Assembly: GCA_027494035.1 (NCBI GenBank)
Contig: JAOSJQ010000001.1
Span: 2,232,001 to 2,296,000, forward strand
Source of the DNA: UTCFX2 sp002050125
Lineage (GTDB): Bacteria > Chloroflexota > Anaerolineae > Anaerolineales > UBA4823
Direction: 5' to 3'
Length of the DNA: 64,000 nucleotides
The notes beneath the pieces are model-generated. The model saw nothing but the letters and a program-made list of their open reading frames with translations. It did not search any database and was not told where the DNA came from. This document shows positions 1 through 8,700 of the stretch, one piece after another. Positions within the stretch are counted from its first letter, which is position 1, and each line of letters opens with the position of its first letter. A program made the translations under genes and the position numbers.

Positions 1-439
1 AAACTTTCTGGATGAGTTTCGACTTGATCGATCCGTGCGGCGAGCCTGTCTCTACCATCTCGAAATAGTTTTCAAGAAGAGCGTGCCTTAATGAAAAGGC
101 AGTGCTATAAGTTCCTTTGCCTGTAACGACCGCCATACGGATTCCATGGCTTCTCAACAATTGTAGCGATTCTTCAATGCCCAGAAAAGCCCCAATATTT
201 CTCTGAGTGAAAAGCCTTTCATATTCTTTCAGATATACTGCCAAGCTTTCTTCCCACCGATCTGGTACTGCTCGTTGGATGACACCTGCCTCATCAGGTC
301 CGAAAAGGCTGACGATTTCATTATCTGTAATAGAACGACCAGTAAACCGCGTGATGGCTCTGCGGAATGCTTCGATCACAATCGGCAGCGAATCGACGAT
401 TGTCCCGTCGAAATCAAAAATAGCGCCGGCAATTTGCAT
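1..439 (-). CDS. HAD-superfamily phosphatase, N-terminal part (cut by window edge)
   Basis: The first 146 codons of a gene running leftwards off the window are open, with no stop. The protein starts MQIAGAIFDFDGTIVDS, which is HAD motif I with nucleophile Asp9 and acid/base Asp11. Motif II follows as VVTGKGT with Thr106. A helical cap region lies between them, as in phosphoglycolate-phosphatase or beta-phosphoglucomutase type enzymes. The ATG lies 14 bp after the stop of the SIS-domain gene, so it is the fourth visible gene of a minus-strand operon with sugar kinase and isomerase genes. The role is probably dephosphorylation of a sugar phosphate or similar metabolite; the substrate cannot be told. 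Motifs III and IV lie outside the window. Confidence 0.85.
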   Translation of the reverse strand, partial: MQIAGAIFDFDGTIVDSLPIVIEAFRRAITRFTGRSITDNEIVSLFGPDEAGVIQRAVPDRWEESLAVYLKEYERLFTQRNIGAFLGIEESLQLLRSHGIRMAVVTGKGTYSTAFSLRHALLENYFEMVETGSPHGSIKSKLIQKV

Positions 440-453
440 ATGTCAGATAATTC

Positions 454-1515
454 CTATTGGGATGTGTCGATCCAATATGTGAGGTTGTGCGGCTCATCCG
501 GGTTCAACCCACGCGTGAGGGCGCGGTAATAAGCCATATATTGAATCGCTGGCAGGTAAAGGATTATCCGGGCGTATTCTCCCAGCCCTGAACCGAGTTG
601 GACCAGGTGATCTGCGCTCCGGGTAATCTCGGGGAAGGCTTGTTCACAAATAGCCCAGGTAACTCCCTGCAATGCCTTCATATCCGCTAGAAGGCAGGCT
701 TCCTCCTGGCTGGCGCTATCTGAGAACAATAAAGTTACGAGCATTTGCTCATCGACATTAGATTTGGGGCCATGGCGAAAATCCAGCGCGGGGTAACAAT
801 CACATGGCAGCAACACCATCTCTTTGATCTTGAGCTGGCTTTCGCGAGCAGCGCCATATAATGGAGCATTGGCAAGAAAAGAGTATCGGGTTAAATCTGC
901 GCGCTGACCGATGTCCCGACCCAAGTCGTGAAAAGCTTGCATCTGCAGAGAGCAAATTTCGGGAAGTTGCCTGAGTTCATCGAGGTATGCTTCGTCGTTT
1001 GCAGCAATTGCCGTGATGAGCTGTGTCACGAGGATCATGCCTGTCAGCGAGCGGGTGGTGACAACCGCTTGCTCCGTTACAGGAGAGAGGATGAGCGCCA
1101 GGGTGCTTTCTATCGCCAGCGGGCTGTCTTCTGTGCAGGTAATACCCAGGGTTGGAATCCCCCGATCATTAAGGAAATGTAAAGCATCTACGACTTCGGT
1201 GGTTTTCCCTGAGCGCGAGCTCAGGATCGCCAGAGTCTTGCGGTTTTTATTCAAGACAGTTGCCGGGAATTTATAGACATCAAACGCTGGCGCCGCTTTG
1301 GCTGAAAGATGGGCTTTTGCCTGCATGACTGTAGCGCCAGACACAGAAGCGTTTAAGCCAGAGCCGCAGCCAGTGAAGATGACTTCCTCAACCCCGTTGA
1401 AAATCTTCCGGATAGCCTCAGACTGATTTAGGATAAGAGGAATAAGCCGCGACCAGGCTTCAGGCTGACTTCCGATCTCGCCAAAACTGTAATAGTCGTT
1501 TTGGAATGATCCCAT
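454..1515 (-). CDS. Double SIS-domain sugar-phosphate isomerase/deaminase (GlmS-C/AgaS-like)
   Basis: The product is about 353 residues and resembles the isomerase half of GlmS and the AgaS family, without a glutaminase domain. The first SIS domain shows FTGCGSG and SSRSGKTTE, the usual phosphosugar-binding loop. The second carries DFRHGPKS, and the protein ends with the family-typical GLNPDEPHNLT tail. An in-frame start exists 54 bp upstream, but ATG 1515 is preceded by AAGGAGA at good spacing, so I start there. It sits between the PfkB kinase and the HAD phosphatase. The set suggests catabolism of an amino or keto sugar phosphate. The exact substrate is not inferable. Confidence 0.88.
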   Translation of the reverse strand: MGSFQNDYYSFGEIGSQPEAWSRLIPLILNQSEAIRKIFNGVEEVIFTGCGSGLNASVSGATVMQAKAHLSAKAAPAFDVYKFPATVLNKNRKTLAILSSRSGKTTEVVDALHFLNDRGIPTLGITCTEDSPLAIESTLALILSPVTEQAVVTTRSLTGMILVTQLITAIAANDEAYLDELRQLPEICSLQMQAFHDLGRDIGQRADLTRYSFLANAPLYGAARESQLKIKEMVLLPCDCYPALDFRHGPKSNVDEQMLVTLLFSDSASQEEACLLADMKALQGVTWAICEQAFPEITRSADHLVQLGSGLGEYARIILYLPAIQYMAYYRALTRGLNPDEPHNLTYWIDTSQ

Positions 1516-1652
1516 TGCTAATCTCCTTGTGGTTGGTATCGATGTATTTTTGTATAACGTATGTAGCACTTAAGCAGATCGGTGAAGGGAACACCGCTAT
1601 TTTTCGGGGTTATTCACGCTTAACTGCATAACTTCTAGTATAGGTGTTAGAA

Positions 1653-2591
1653 CTATGGCGCATGCCCAAGCCTCTTAGCGATAAATCGGTGAACCTGTTC
1701 AGATGACAGCCGGGCAGATGCGCCGCCGGGTGTTGAGGCGCCGATCGCGCCACACCCATTCGCGAATTGTAACGCTTCCGGGATCTCCTGGCTTTCTTCT
1801 ATTAATGCGTAGAGCAGCCCCGCGTTGAAACAGTCTCCGGCGCCGGTGGTTTCGACAACATCTATTTTAAAAGCGGGCGCCTGCCATACGTGATTGCCCG
1901 CCCGCGCGATCGCCCCTTCCTTGCCGCGTTTCACGATGACGGTGGACCCGAACCGGCTCAGCTCTTCAAGTGCAGCTTCTAAAGAACCTTTACCGGTAAT
2001 GTTCAGGATCTCCACCTCATTAGGGATGAAATAATCTACATAAGGTAACAGGTTGTGGAGGTCTATTCCCCATTGCTCAGCCGGGTCCCAGCCGCTGTCA
2101 AGCGAAGTAGACAGGTTGTGCTCTTTTGCCAATTTGAAAAGCCTTGCAAAATCGAGTTTCAGACCATCCTGGATGAAAATCGATCCGCTATGCAGATGAT
2201 CAAACTGTCCAAGCAGATGGAGGGGTAAATCCTGGTATTGAAGGCTGGTTATTGAAGCCAGGTAGCTAATCAGGGCGCGGTCAGTTGAATAGGATAAAGC
2301 CACACAAGCCCCGGTGTGAATTGACGGGTCTTGGATTACGTGACCCGTGTCGATGTGACGCTGTTGTAACTCGTGCAGGATAAAATCACCCAGCGCATCG
2401 GCGCCTATCTTTCCCCAAAATGTGACATCGGCGCCCAACCCCGCCAGGCAGTTGGCGCAGTTGGCTGAGGACCCGCCGGGGTGCATCGAAAAAGACTCGC
2501 AACTGAGTTCCTGCCCCAGGACGGGAAACCCACTAATCCCGCTGACGATGATATCCACATTGGCATCGCCCACAACTAGAAAACGTTTCAT
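1653..2591 (-). CDS. PfkB-family carbohydrate kinase
   Basis: A ribokinase-fold sugar or nucleoside kinase of about 312 residues, normal for the family. N-terminal VVGDANVDIIV and the GGSSANCANCLAGLG glycine-rich stretch bind substrate. PNEVE and the C-terminal TTGAGDCFNAG carry the anion hole and catalytic Asp of PfkB signature 2. ATG 2591 is chosen over the TTG at 2600 because the latter has no ribosome-binding site; the ATG site is itself weak. The gene starts 51 bp after the MttB-family gene, and 137 bp separate it from the SIS gene. It probably phosphorylates the sugar that the isomerase then converts. Confidence 0.88.
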   Translation of the reverse strand: MKRFLVVGDANVDIIVSGISGFPVLGQELSCESFSMHPGGSSANCANCLAGLGADVTFWGKIGADALGDFILHELQQRHIDTGHVIQDPSIHTGACVALSYSTDRALISYLASITSLQYQDLPLHLLGQFDHLHSGSIFIQDGLKLDFARLFKLAKEHNLSTSLDSGWDPAEQWGIDLHNLLPYVDYFIPNEVEILNITGKGSLEAALEELSRFGSTVIVKRGKEGAIARAGNHVWQAPAFKIDVVETTGAGDCFNAGLLYALIEESQEIPEALQFANGCGAIGASTPGGASARLSSEQVHRFIAKRLGHAP

Positions 2592-2642
2592 CGTGCACAA
2601 GTATAGATAAACCTGTTTCTTTTAGGACAAAAAATTACATCA

Positions 2643-4085
2643 TCAAGCGCCCAGAAGCTCGCGGCGGGCAGTTTCGACGATCCGATCGATTTCTTGGGAC
2701 AGCAAGGGGTCAATTGGCTCGGGTTGGTGATGCGCGAGAATGTGATCAACTTTGGCAATTGCTCGATCGGTTATCGTTTTAGCGCCCTCCGCTTCCCAAG
2801 CTTCATAAGTTTGGCGGGCCCATAGATCGCTTGGGAACCATTGTTCCTGGCGGAAATGACTCCGGGTGTGAGGATGAAAAAGAAAGTTGCCTCCTGGTCC
2901 AACATCGGCAATGGCTGCGGCGGCTAACCGGTCTTCATCCACTTGAAAACCCTTTAACAATCTTTTTGCAAAATCTATGGCTTCGTTATCGACGATCAGC
3001 CACAATAAGCTGGCGCCATGATCTTCGCCGAGGATCCCGGCATGCCCAAACAGGTCAGCGCCAGCCAGCATGGCAGGGACGAGGGTCCCCATTTTTTCCA
3101 TGCCAGCCTGAGCGTCCAGGGATTTTGAGTCCGACAGGTTTACATTTACGTACACCGGCAATCCATAGTGCTTTCCAATCTGCGTCATTGAAACTGCCAT
3201 GAGCGCTTGTTCTGGAGAGCTGAACACGAATGATGCGGTGCGCGCATCTAAGATGTGAGGAATTCCGCCGTACATCATAGGTGTGCCGGGACCAATGGCT
3301 TGGACCGCGACTATACCCGCAAGAATCTCTGCATTTTCTTGCGCCAGAGTACCTGCCAGGGTAGCTGGACCTGTGCCGGTGACGCTCGCCATCGGACCGA
3401 CGCTTACCGGTTGACCGTGATCAATATACTCAAACACGTTGGTAAGGCTGGGGTCTGCCAGTTGAAGCGGGCTGATGGGTTCCAGGAAAACCTCAACCAT
3501 GGGCTTTTGCCTTAAGGCTTCTTTTCCTCCTGCAACAGCTTTATAGATTTCGAGGATGTACTTAGAGCTTTGCCGCGAGGAGGGCCAGCACCAGGTGGGC
3601 TTGCTGGTGGTCTTAACCAACTGGGCGGTTACCACCACGTCTCGAATCCCTTCTGGAACATCCATTGGCACGCTCATGCCGCACGCGATGGTGACATTGG
3701 GTAGAGCATCTCCAACCGTTGCTGCCGCGATGGTATCGCGCAGCGTGGGCTGCCGCCTTTCGCCGGTATGGTGGTCGAACCAGGTGTACTGACCCGGGCT
3801 GGATATCAAATTCTGGTCTCCGTAACCGTAGCGAGCAACTCGATCCGGGTTGCGCCCGTGTAATATGTATTTCTTCCCCGTTGACTCCAGAGCCCACATA
3901 ACCAGGTTTTCATCAAATCGAGCTGTCCGTTTTTCTTTGTCGATAATCGCGCCTGCGTTAGCCATGTAGTCCAAGATTTCTGGACTGGTCACAACCACTC
4001 CAACTTCCTTCAATATCTTCAGCGAGGTTTCGTGGATGGCTTGGATCTCATCCTTGCTCAATAGTTCGATATGAGGTAGGGTCAT
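2643..4085 (-). CDS. MttB-family (trimethylamine methyltransferase-like) protein, non-pyrrolysine
   Basis: A 480-residue TIM-barrel methyltransferase of the trimethylamine:corrinoid methyltransferase family. Typical stretches are the N-terminal LKEVGVVVTSPEILDYMANAGA and GMSVPMDVPEG. The reading frame is continuous with no in-frame amber codon, so it belongs to the non-pyrrolysine branch, whose characterised members demethylate quaternary amines such as glycine betaine. Start: AGGAGA just before ATG 4085. No corrinoid protein, MtbA or RamA homologue is adjacent. It is instead the first gene of an operon with a sugar kinase, a SIS isomerase and a HAD phosphatase. Substrate unknown. Confidence 0.85.
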   Translation of the reverse strand: MTLPHIELLSKDEIQAIHETSLKILKEVGVVVTSPEILDYMANAGAIIDKEKRTARFDENLVMWALESTGKKYILHGRNPDRVARYGYGDQNLISSPGQYTWFDHHTGERRQPTLRDTIAAATVGDALPNVTIACGMSVPMDVPEGIRDVVVTAQLVKTTSKPTWCWPSSRQSSKYILEIYKAVAGGKEALRQKPMVEVFLEPISPLQLADPSLTNVFEYIDHGQPVSVGPMASVTGTGPATLAGTLAQENAEILAGIVAVQAIGPGTPMMYGGIPHILDARTASFVFSSPEQALMAVSMTQIGKHYGLPVYVNVNLSDSKSLDAQAGMEKMGTLVPAMLAGADLFGHAGILGEDHGASLLWLIVDNEAIDFAKRLLKGFQVDEDRLAAAAIADVGPGGNFLFHPHTRSHFRQEQWFPSDLWARQTYEAWEAEGAKTITDRAIAKVDHILAHHQPEPIDPLLSQEIDRIVETARRELLGA

Positions 4086-4199
4086 AATTCTCCTGCTTTC
4101 ACAAAGTCAACTGATATTGATATTCGAAAGACCTACACAGTTAGGTGAGTAAAACGGCGAATAGTGAAAAAACATATACCAACAATATAATATAGTAAC

Positions 4200-4229
4200 A
4201 TTATAAGCCTGATTAAAAACACCTGTCAA
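4200..4229 (-). promoter_or_regulatory. Sigma70-type promoter of the MttB/PfkB/SIS/HAD operon
   Basis: On the minus strand a perfect TTGACA (4229-4224) is followed after 18 bp by a perfect TATAAT (4205-4200). This predicts a transcript starting near 4193 and a leader of about 105 nt before ATG 4085. The surrounding DNA is AT-rich. Confidence 0.7.
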
Positions 4230-4512
4230 GAGAAGGCGGTGCACACTCCCACAATTCCTGCAAGCAATCATCATGAAATGCGGACTATGTTGCTCGCGAG
4301 CATGTTAACGCCATTGATGGATAATCCCCTGTTCGAATCCTGGCTGGAGCGCTTTGGATTGGCGGCGATTCGACCGCTCCGCCATCACATTTTGAGACTG
4401 AGCCCGCTCGAAGAGTGGGCATTCGTTTTTCAGGCGCAGTTGGGTGTGTGGTAGAAATGCCAGGCAATTGAGCGGGCTGGATTGACATTGAGAATAAGCT
4501 GAACTCAACTCG
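4230..4512. other. Intergenic region, no gene recognised
   Basis: Between the two divergent promoters lies about 280 bp without a convincing coding sequence. Short open frames exist on both strands, but none has a ribosome-binding site or family resemblance. A TTCGAAT box near 4334 recalls a tRNA T-loop, but no acceptor or T-stem pairs around it. Confidence 0.5.
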
Positions 4513-4541
4513 TTGCATTTTATCTTGAAGTTTTGTATACT
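4513..4541 (+). promoter_or_regulatory. Possible promoter of the alpha/beta hydrolase gene
   Basis: TTGCAT (4513-4518) and TATACT (4536-4541) are separated by 17 bp. The -10 box matches consensus at five of six positions and the -35 box is poor. The gene starts about 150 bp downstream. Confidence 0.35.
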
Positions 4542-4699
4542 AATCTTGAAAGCATTTTTCCTTCTGGAGATGGCTTTGCGAGGCGTCCGTCATTGACCAC
4601 AGGAAGCCAACAGCCGCTATTCCTCTGACGCAATGCCCGGGGGCAAACCGAACGGCGCTTTGTTCTTACCAATTACTGTACACCAAAGGAGGTAACACC

Positions 4700-5530
4700 A
4701 TGACGCTTGACCGCACCGAAAGCAAGTACATCCCTGTCGCAGAGAACGTAGAACTGCACATCCTCGAACGCGGGGCTGGCAGCCCAATGCTCTTTATCCC
4801 CGGGCTCACCTTCTCCGGGGAGATTTTCAAGGCTCAGATCGAGCACTTCTCCACCAGCCACCGTGTGATCGCCATCGACCCACGCGCCCAGGGGCTGTCG
4901 TCCAAGGTCGCCCACGGCAACGATTACCTCACCCACGGGCGTGACCTGAACGCCTTGATCGAAGCGCTCGATCTGCACGACCTCACCCTAGTAGGCTGGA
5001 GCACCGGCAACCTGGACTTGTGGTCGTACGTTTCGCAGTTTGGCCTCGGGCGGCTGAAGTCGGCGGTGACGATCGACATGTCGCCCGTGCCGCTCTCTGC
5101 CGACCCCGATTGGTGGGTCGAAGCCAGCATCGAAGATGTGCGCGGGCTGGTGAGCCAGGTGCTGCCCACGCTCGAGGGGACGCGCGAATTCTGGAGCGAG
5201 TACGCTACCGGCGTGATGATCCAGCATGAGATGCGCCCCGAGGAGCTGGAATACCTGCTCGACATGTCCGCCCGCACGCCGCACAGTGCTCTGTTCGCCC
5301 TGTTTGCCAGCGCGATCTTTTCCGATTACTACGCCGCCGCAAAGGAGGTCGCCGAAAAGCTGCCCTCGCTGATGTTCATCGCCGAACACTGGGCGGATGT
5401 GGCGGCGCCGTTCATGCACAAGCACTTCCCCGGCACAAAGACGCAGGTGATGGGCGGACACCTGATGTTCTACGAATACCCGGAGAAGTGGAACCAGGTA
5501 TTGGAGGGCTTTTTGAGCGAAATCGGCTGA
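4700..5530 (+). CDS. Alpha/beta-hydrolase fold protein
   Basis: A 276-residue soluble hydrolase. The nucleophile elbow is GWSTG with Ser101, the oxyanion region is FIPGLTFSG around residue 33, and the catalytic His is in GGHLMFYEYP near the C-terminus. The family covers esterases, haloperoxidases and similar enzymes acting on small carbonyl or ester substrates; nothing narrows the substrate. Start ATG 4700 is preceded by AAAGGAGGT at ideal spacing. It stands alone between a divergent operon and a convergent giant gene. Codon use seems richer in C-ending codons than the neighbours, so recent acquisition is possible but untested. Confidence 0.88.
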   Translation: MTLDRTESKYIPVAENVELHILERGAGSPMLFIPGLTFSGEIFKAQIEHFSTSHRVIAIDPRAQGLSSKVAHGNDYLTHGRDLNALIEALDLHDLTLVGWSTGNLDLWSYVSQFGLGRLKSAVTIDMSPVPLSADPDWWVEASIEDVRGLVSQVLPTLEGTREFWSEYATGVMIQHEMRPEELEYLLDMSARTPHSALFALFASAIFSDYYAAAKEVAEKLPSLMFIAEHWADVAAPFMHKHFPGTKTQVMGGHLMFYEYPEKWNQVLEGFLSEIG

Positions 5531-5687
5531 TCCGGGAGGGGTTTGCAGTTACCAGACGAGCTCTGGCCCGGTTGTGAAGTGCATATTGGCGGAAATGATC
5601 TGCGAAACGCTGTGGCGCAGTTGTGAGTGGGCGGCAAGGACAGACTGGATAGTATAGACAGATTTACCCGGCAGTTTATTAAAACAG

Positions 5688-5719
5688 CGCCAGGCTGTCA
5701 ACCTATCGACAGCCTGGCG
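5688..5719 (-). terminator. Intrinsic terminator of the phosphoesterase gene
   Basis: A perfect 12-bp inverted repeat CGCCAGGCTGTC (5688-5699) and GACAGCCTGGCG (5708-5719) with an 8-nt loop. On the minus strand it is followed by CTGTTTTAATAAA. It lies 34 bp past the stop of the large minus-strand gene and may also help stop the convergent hydrolase transcript. Confidence 0.75.
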
Positions 5720-5752
5720 AAGCATATGTTTCTCGCTTACTGATTCCACATC

Positions 5753-8700
5753 CTACTTGATGATGATTGGCATGTAGATGAGACGTTGAAGGATGGTGAA
5801 AGCGCCTTCGACAAAGGTCAGCTCGTAGTTGCTACTGAGCGCCAGCGTCCCTTGCTTGATCGCGTAAGTTCCTACCGCTTCCCCGGTGTTGCGCGTGAGC
5901 GCCCCAGTGAACGCATCGCTGAATGCCAGCGAGCCTGCGGTGATCGAGTAGGTCAAGGCTGGGTCAGGTTCGCCAACCTGCTTGGATTGATTATCCGCGG
6001 TGACCTCGATCGAGCGTTTGGTGATGGTGAGGTCTGCTGGGATGAAGGTGATGGCGTAGTTGTCGCCGGCGGTGAGTGTTCCTTGTGTGATCTGGTGCGC
6101 GCCGACGTTTTCGCCTGCTGCGCGGGTCAGTGATCCGCTAAAGCTGTCTCCGTTGAGCAATGCCGGTGACGCCTGATAGGTCAGCGCAGGGTCAGCATCC
6201 CCATAGACTTTGGTCTTTGGATCGGCAGTGACGGTGATCGACTTAGGAGTGATCTCGAAGTAATCAGAGACAAAGTTGATCGTGTATCCTGTCGCTGCCA
6301 GGGTGCCCTGGGTGATGGCATACGTGCCGACGTTCTCGCCTGCTGCGCGGCTCAGCGCGCCGGTGAACGTCACCCCCGAGGGATTGGAGGAGTAGGTGAA
6401 TACCGGGTCGGCGTTCCCATAGACTTTGCTCTGACCGGGATCGACGGTTACAGTCACCACAGGCAGCGGAGAGATGGTGAATATGCCCTCGACAAAGGTC
6501 AGCTCGTAGTTGGCGGTGAGCGCCAGCGTCCCCTGTCTGATCGGATAGGTACCCACCCCTTCACCGGCATCGCGCGTGAGCGCCCCAGTGAACGCATCGC
6601 TGTATGCCAGAGAGCCTGCGGTGATCGAGTAAGTCAACGCTGGATCGGATTGACCGACCAGCTTGGATTTATTATCCGCGGTGACTTCGATCGGTCGTTT
6701 TGTGATGGTGAAGTTTGCGGAGACGAAGTTGATCGTGTATCCTGTCGCCGCCAGGGTGCCCTGGGTGATGGCATACGTGCCGACGTTCTCGCCTGCTGCG
6801 CGGCTCAGCGCGCCGGTGAACGTCACCCCCGAGGGATTGGAGGAGTAGGTGAATACCGGGTCGGCGTTCCCATAGACTTTGCTCTGACCGGGATCGACGG
6901 TTACAGTCACCACAGGCGGCGTGCTGCCTTCTTCCTCGACGTAGATGTAAGCCAGATTGGTGGTTGGGTAGCTTTGTCTGATCGACTTGAAGGCGTTGGT
7001 GGGTGGGTCGAAATAGATGACGTGATTGGTCGTGCCTGGATAATACAACACCTTTACGGTGAGTGGAGAACCAGCGCTGGCGTCATATTTCCAGTATCGC
7101 GAGGCATGCGGGCTCGAATTAATTTGGATCACACTGGTGGCGTTACCCGCTTCCAGGTAATAGATCCCGTTCTTGAGCCGGAACCCGCTTGAAAAGGTGC
7201 TGGCGCCCCAGATTCCCTTGTCGAAAGCCGAGTCATAGGCAATGTATGGAGCGCCATCGCTGGTAACGGTCACGCCAACTGAAACGTGCACGCTCTCTCC
7301 GGTTACGTTATTGTGAGCCAGCACATACCCGCTGCCGGCTGTATTGCGGCTGACGACCAGGTAATTTTTGCCGTCCGTGAGTGTGTCGGTCAGGCGATAG
7401 ATCTTACCGGTTGGGGAGGTGGTTACCGAACCGCTGACCGCCACGTCCTTGGCGGCAGCCCCGGCGCTGGTGTGCGTGATGTTCCCGCTGAAGGCGCCGA
7501 CGGCTGCCCCGGTCAAGCGGGCGTAGATCGTGGTGCTTGGAACCGCGCCGCCCGCCTGCGTCAGGCTCAGGCTCGAGGAATAGGCGCTGCCGTTGGTGGA
7601 AATCTCGAACCCGGACGGCGCGCTGATGCTGATGTTGGCGGTCAGATTGATGCCTGAGACGGTGTAGGTCTGCGCCGCAGAGGGCGTACCCACAACGGCG
7701 TTGAACGGCGACAGCGATCCGCTGACCACGATGGTGGGATCCGTGGGCACGGTGCCTTCTTCCTCGACGTAGATGTAAGCCAGATCGGTGGTTGGGTAGC
7801 TTTGTCTGATTGACTTGAAGGCGTTGGTGGGTGGGTCGAAATAGATGACGTGATTGGTCGTGCCTGGATAATACAACACCTTTACGGTGAGTGGAGAACC
7901 AGCGCTGGCGTCATATTTCCAGTATCGCGAGGCATGCGGGCTCGAATTAATTTGGATCACACTGGTGGCGTTACCCGCTTCCAGGTAATAGATCCCGTTC
8001 TTGAGCCGGAACCCGCTTGAAAAGGTGCTGGCGCCCCAGATTCCCTTGTCGAAAGCCGAGTCAGAGGCAATGTATGGAGCGCCATCGCTGGTAACGGGCA
8101 CGCCAACTGAAACGTGCACGCTCTCTCCGGTTACGTTATTGTGAGCCAGCACATACCCGCTGCCGGCTGTATTGCGGCTGACGACCAGGTAATTTTTGCC
8201 GTCCGTGAGTGTGTCGGTCAGGCGATAGATCTTACCGGTTGGGGAGGTGGTTACCGAACCGCTGACCGCCACGTCCTTGGCGGCAGCCCCGGCGCTGGTG
8301 TGCGTGATGTTCCCGCTGAAGGCGCCGACGGCTGCCCCGGTCAAGCGGGCGTAGATCGTGGTGCTTGGAACCGCGCCGCCCGACTGCGTCAGGCTCAGGC
8401 TCGAGGAATAGGCGCTGCCGTTGGTGGAAATCTCGAACCCGGACGGCGCGCTGATGCTGATGTTGGCGGTCAGATTGATGCCTGAGACGGTGTAGGTCTG
8501 CGCCGCAGAGGGCGTACCCACAACGGCGCTGAACGGCGACAGCGATCCGCTGACCACGATGGTGGGATCCGTGGGCACGGTGCCTTCTTCCTCGACGTAG
8601 ATGTAAGCCAGATCGGTGGTTGGGTAGCTTTGTCTGATCGACTTGAAGGCGTTGGTGGGTGGGTCGAAATAGATGACGTGATTGGTCGTGCCTGGATAAT

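Noticed and set aside
2643..4085. Pyrrolysine-containing MttB
   Set aside because: The frame has no in-frame TAG, so this is a non-pyrrolysine homologue.
4320..4350. TTCGAAT box resembling a tRNA T-loop
   Set aside because: Flanking five-base stems do not pair on either strand and no acceptor stem or CCA context is present.
5549..5749. 66-codon minus-strand open frame
   Set aside because: It contains the strong terminator hairpin, has no ribosome-binding site and resembles nothing.
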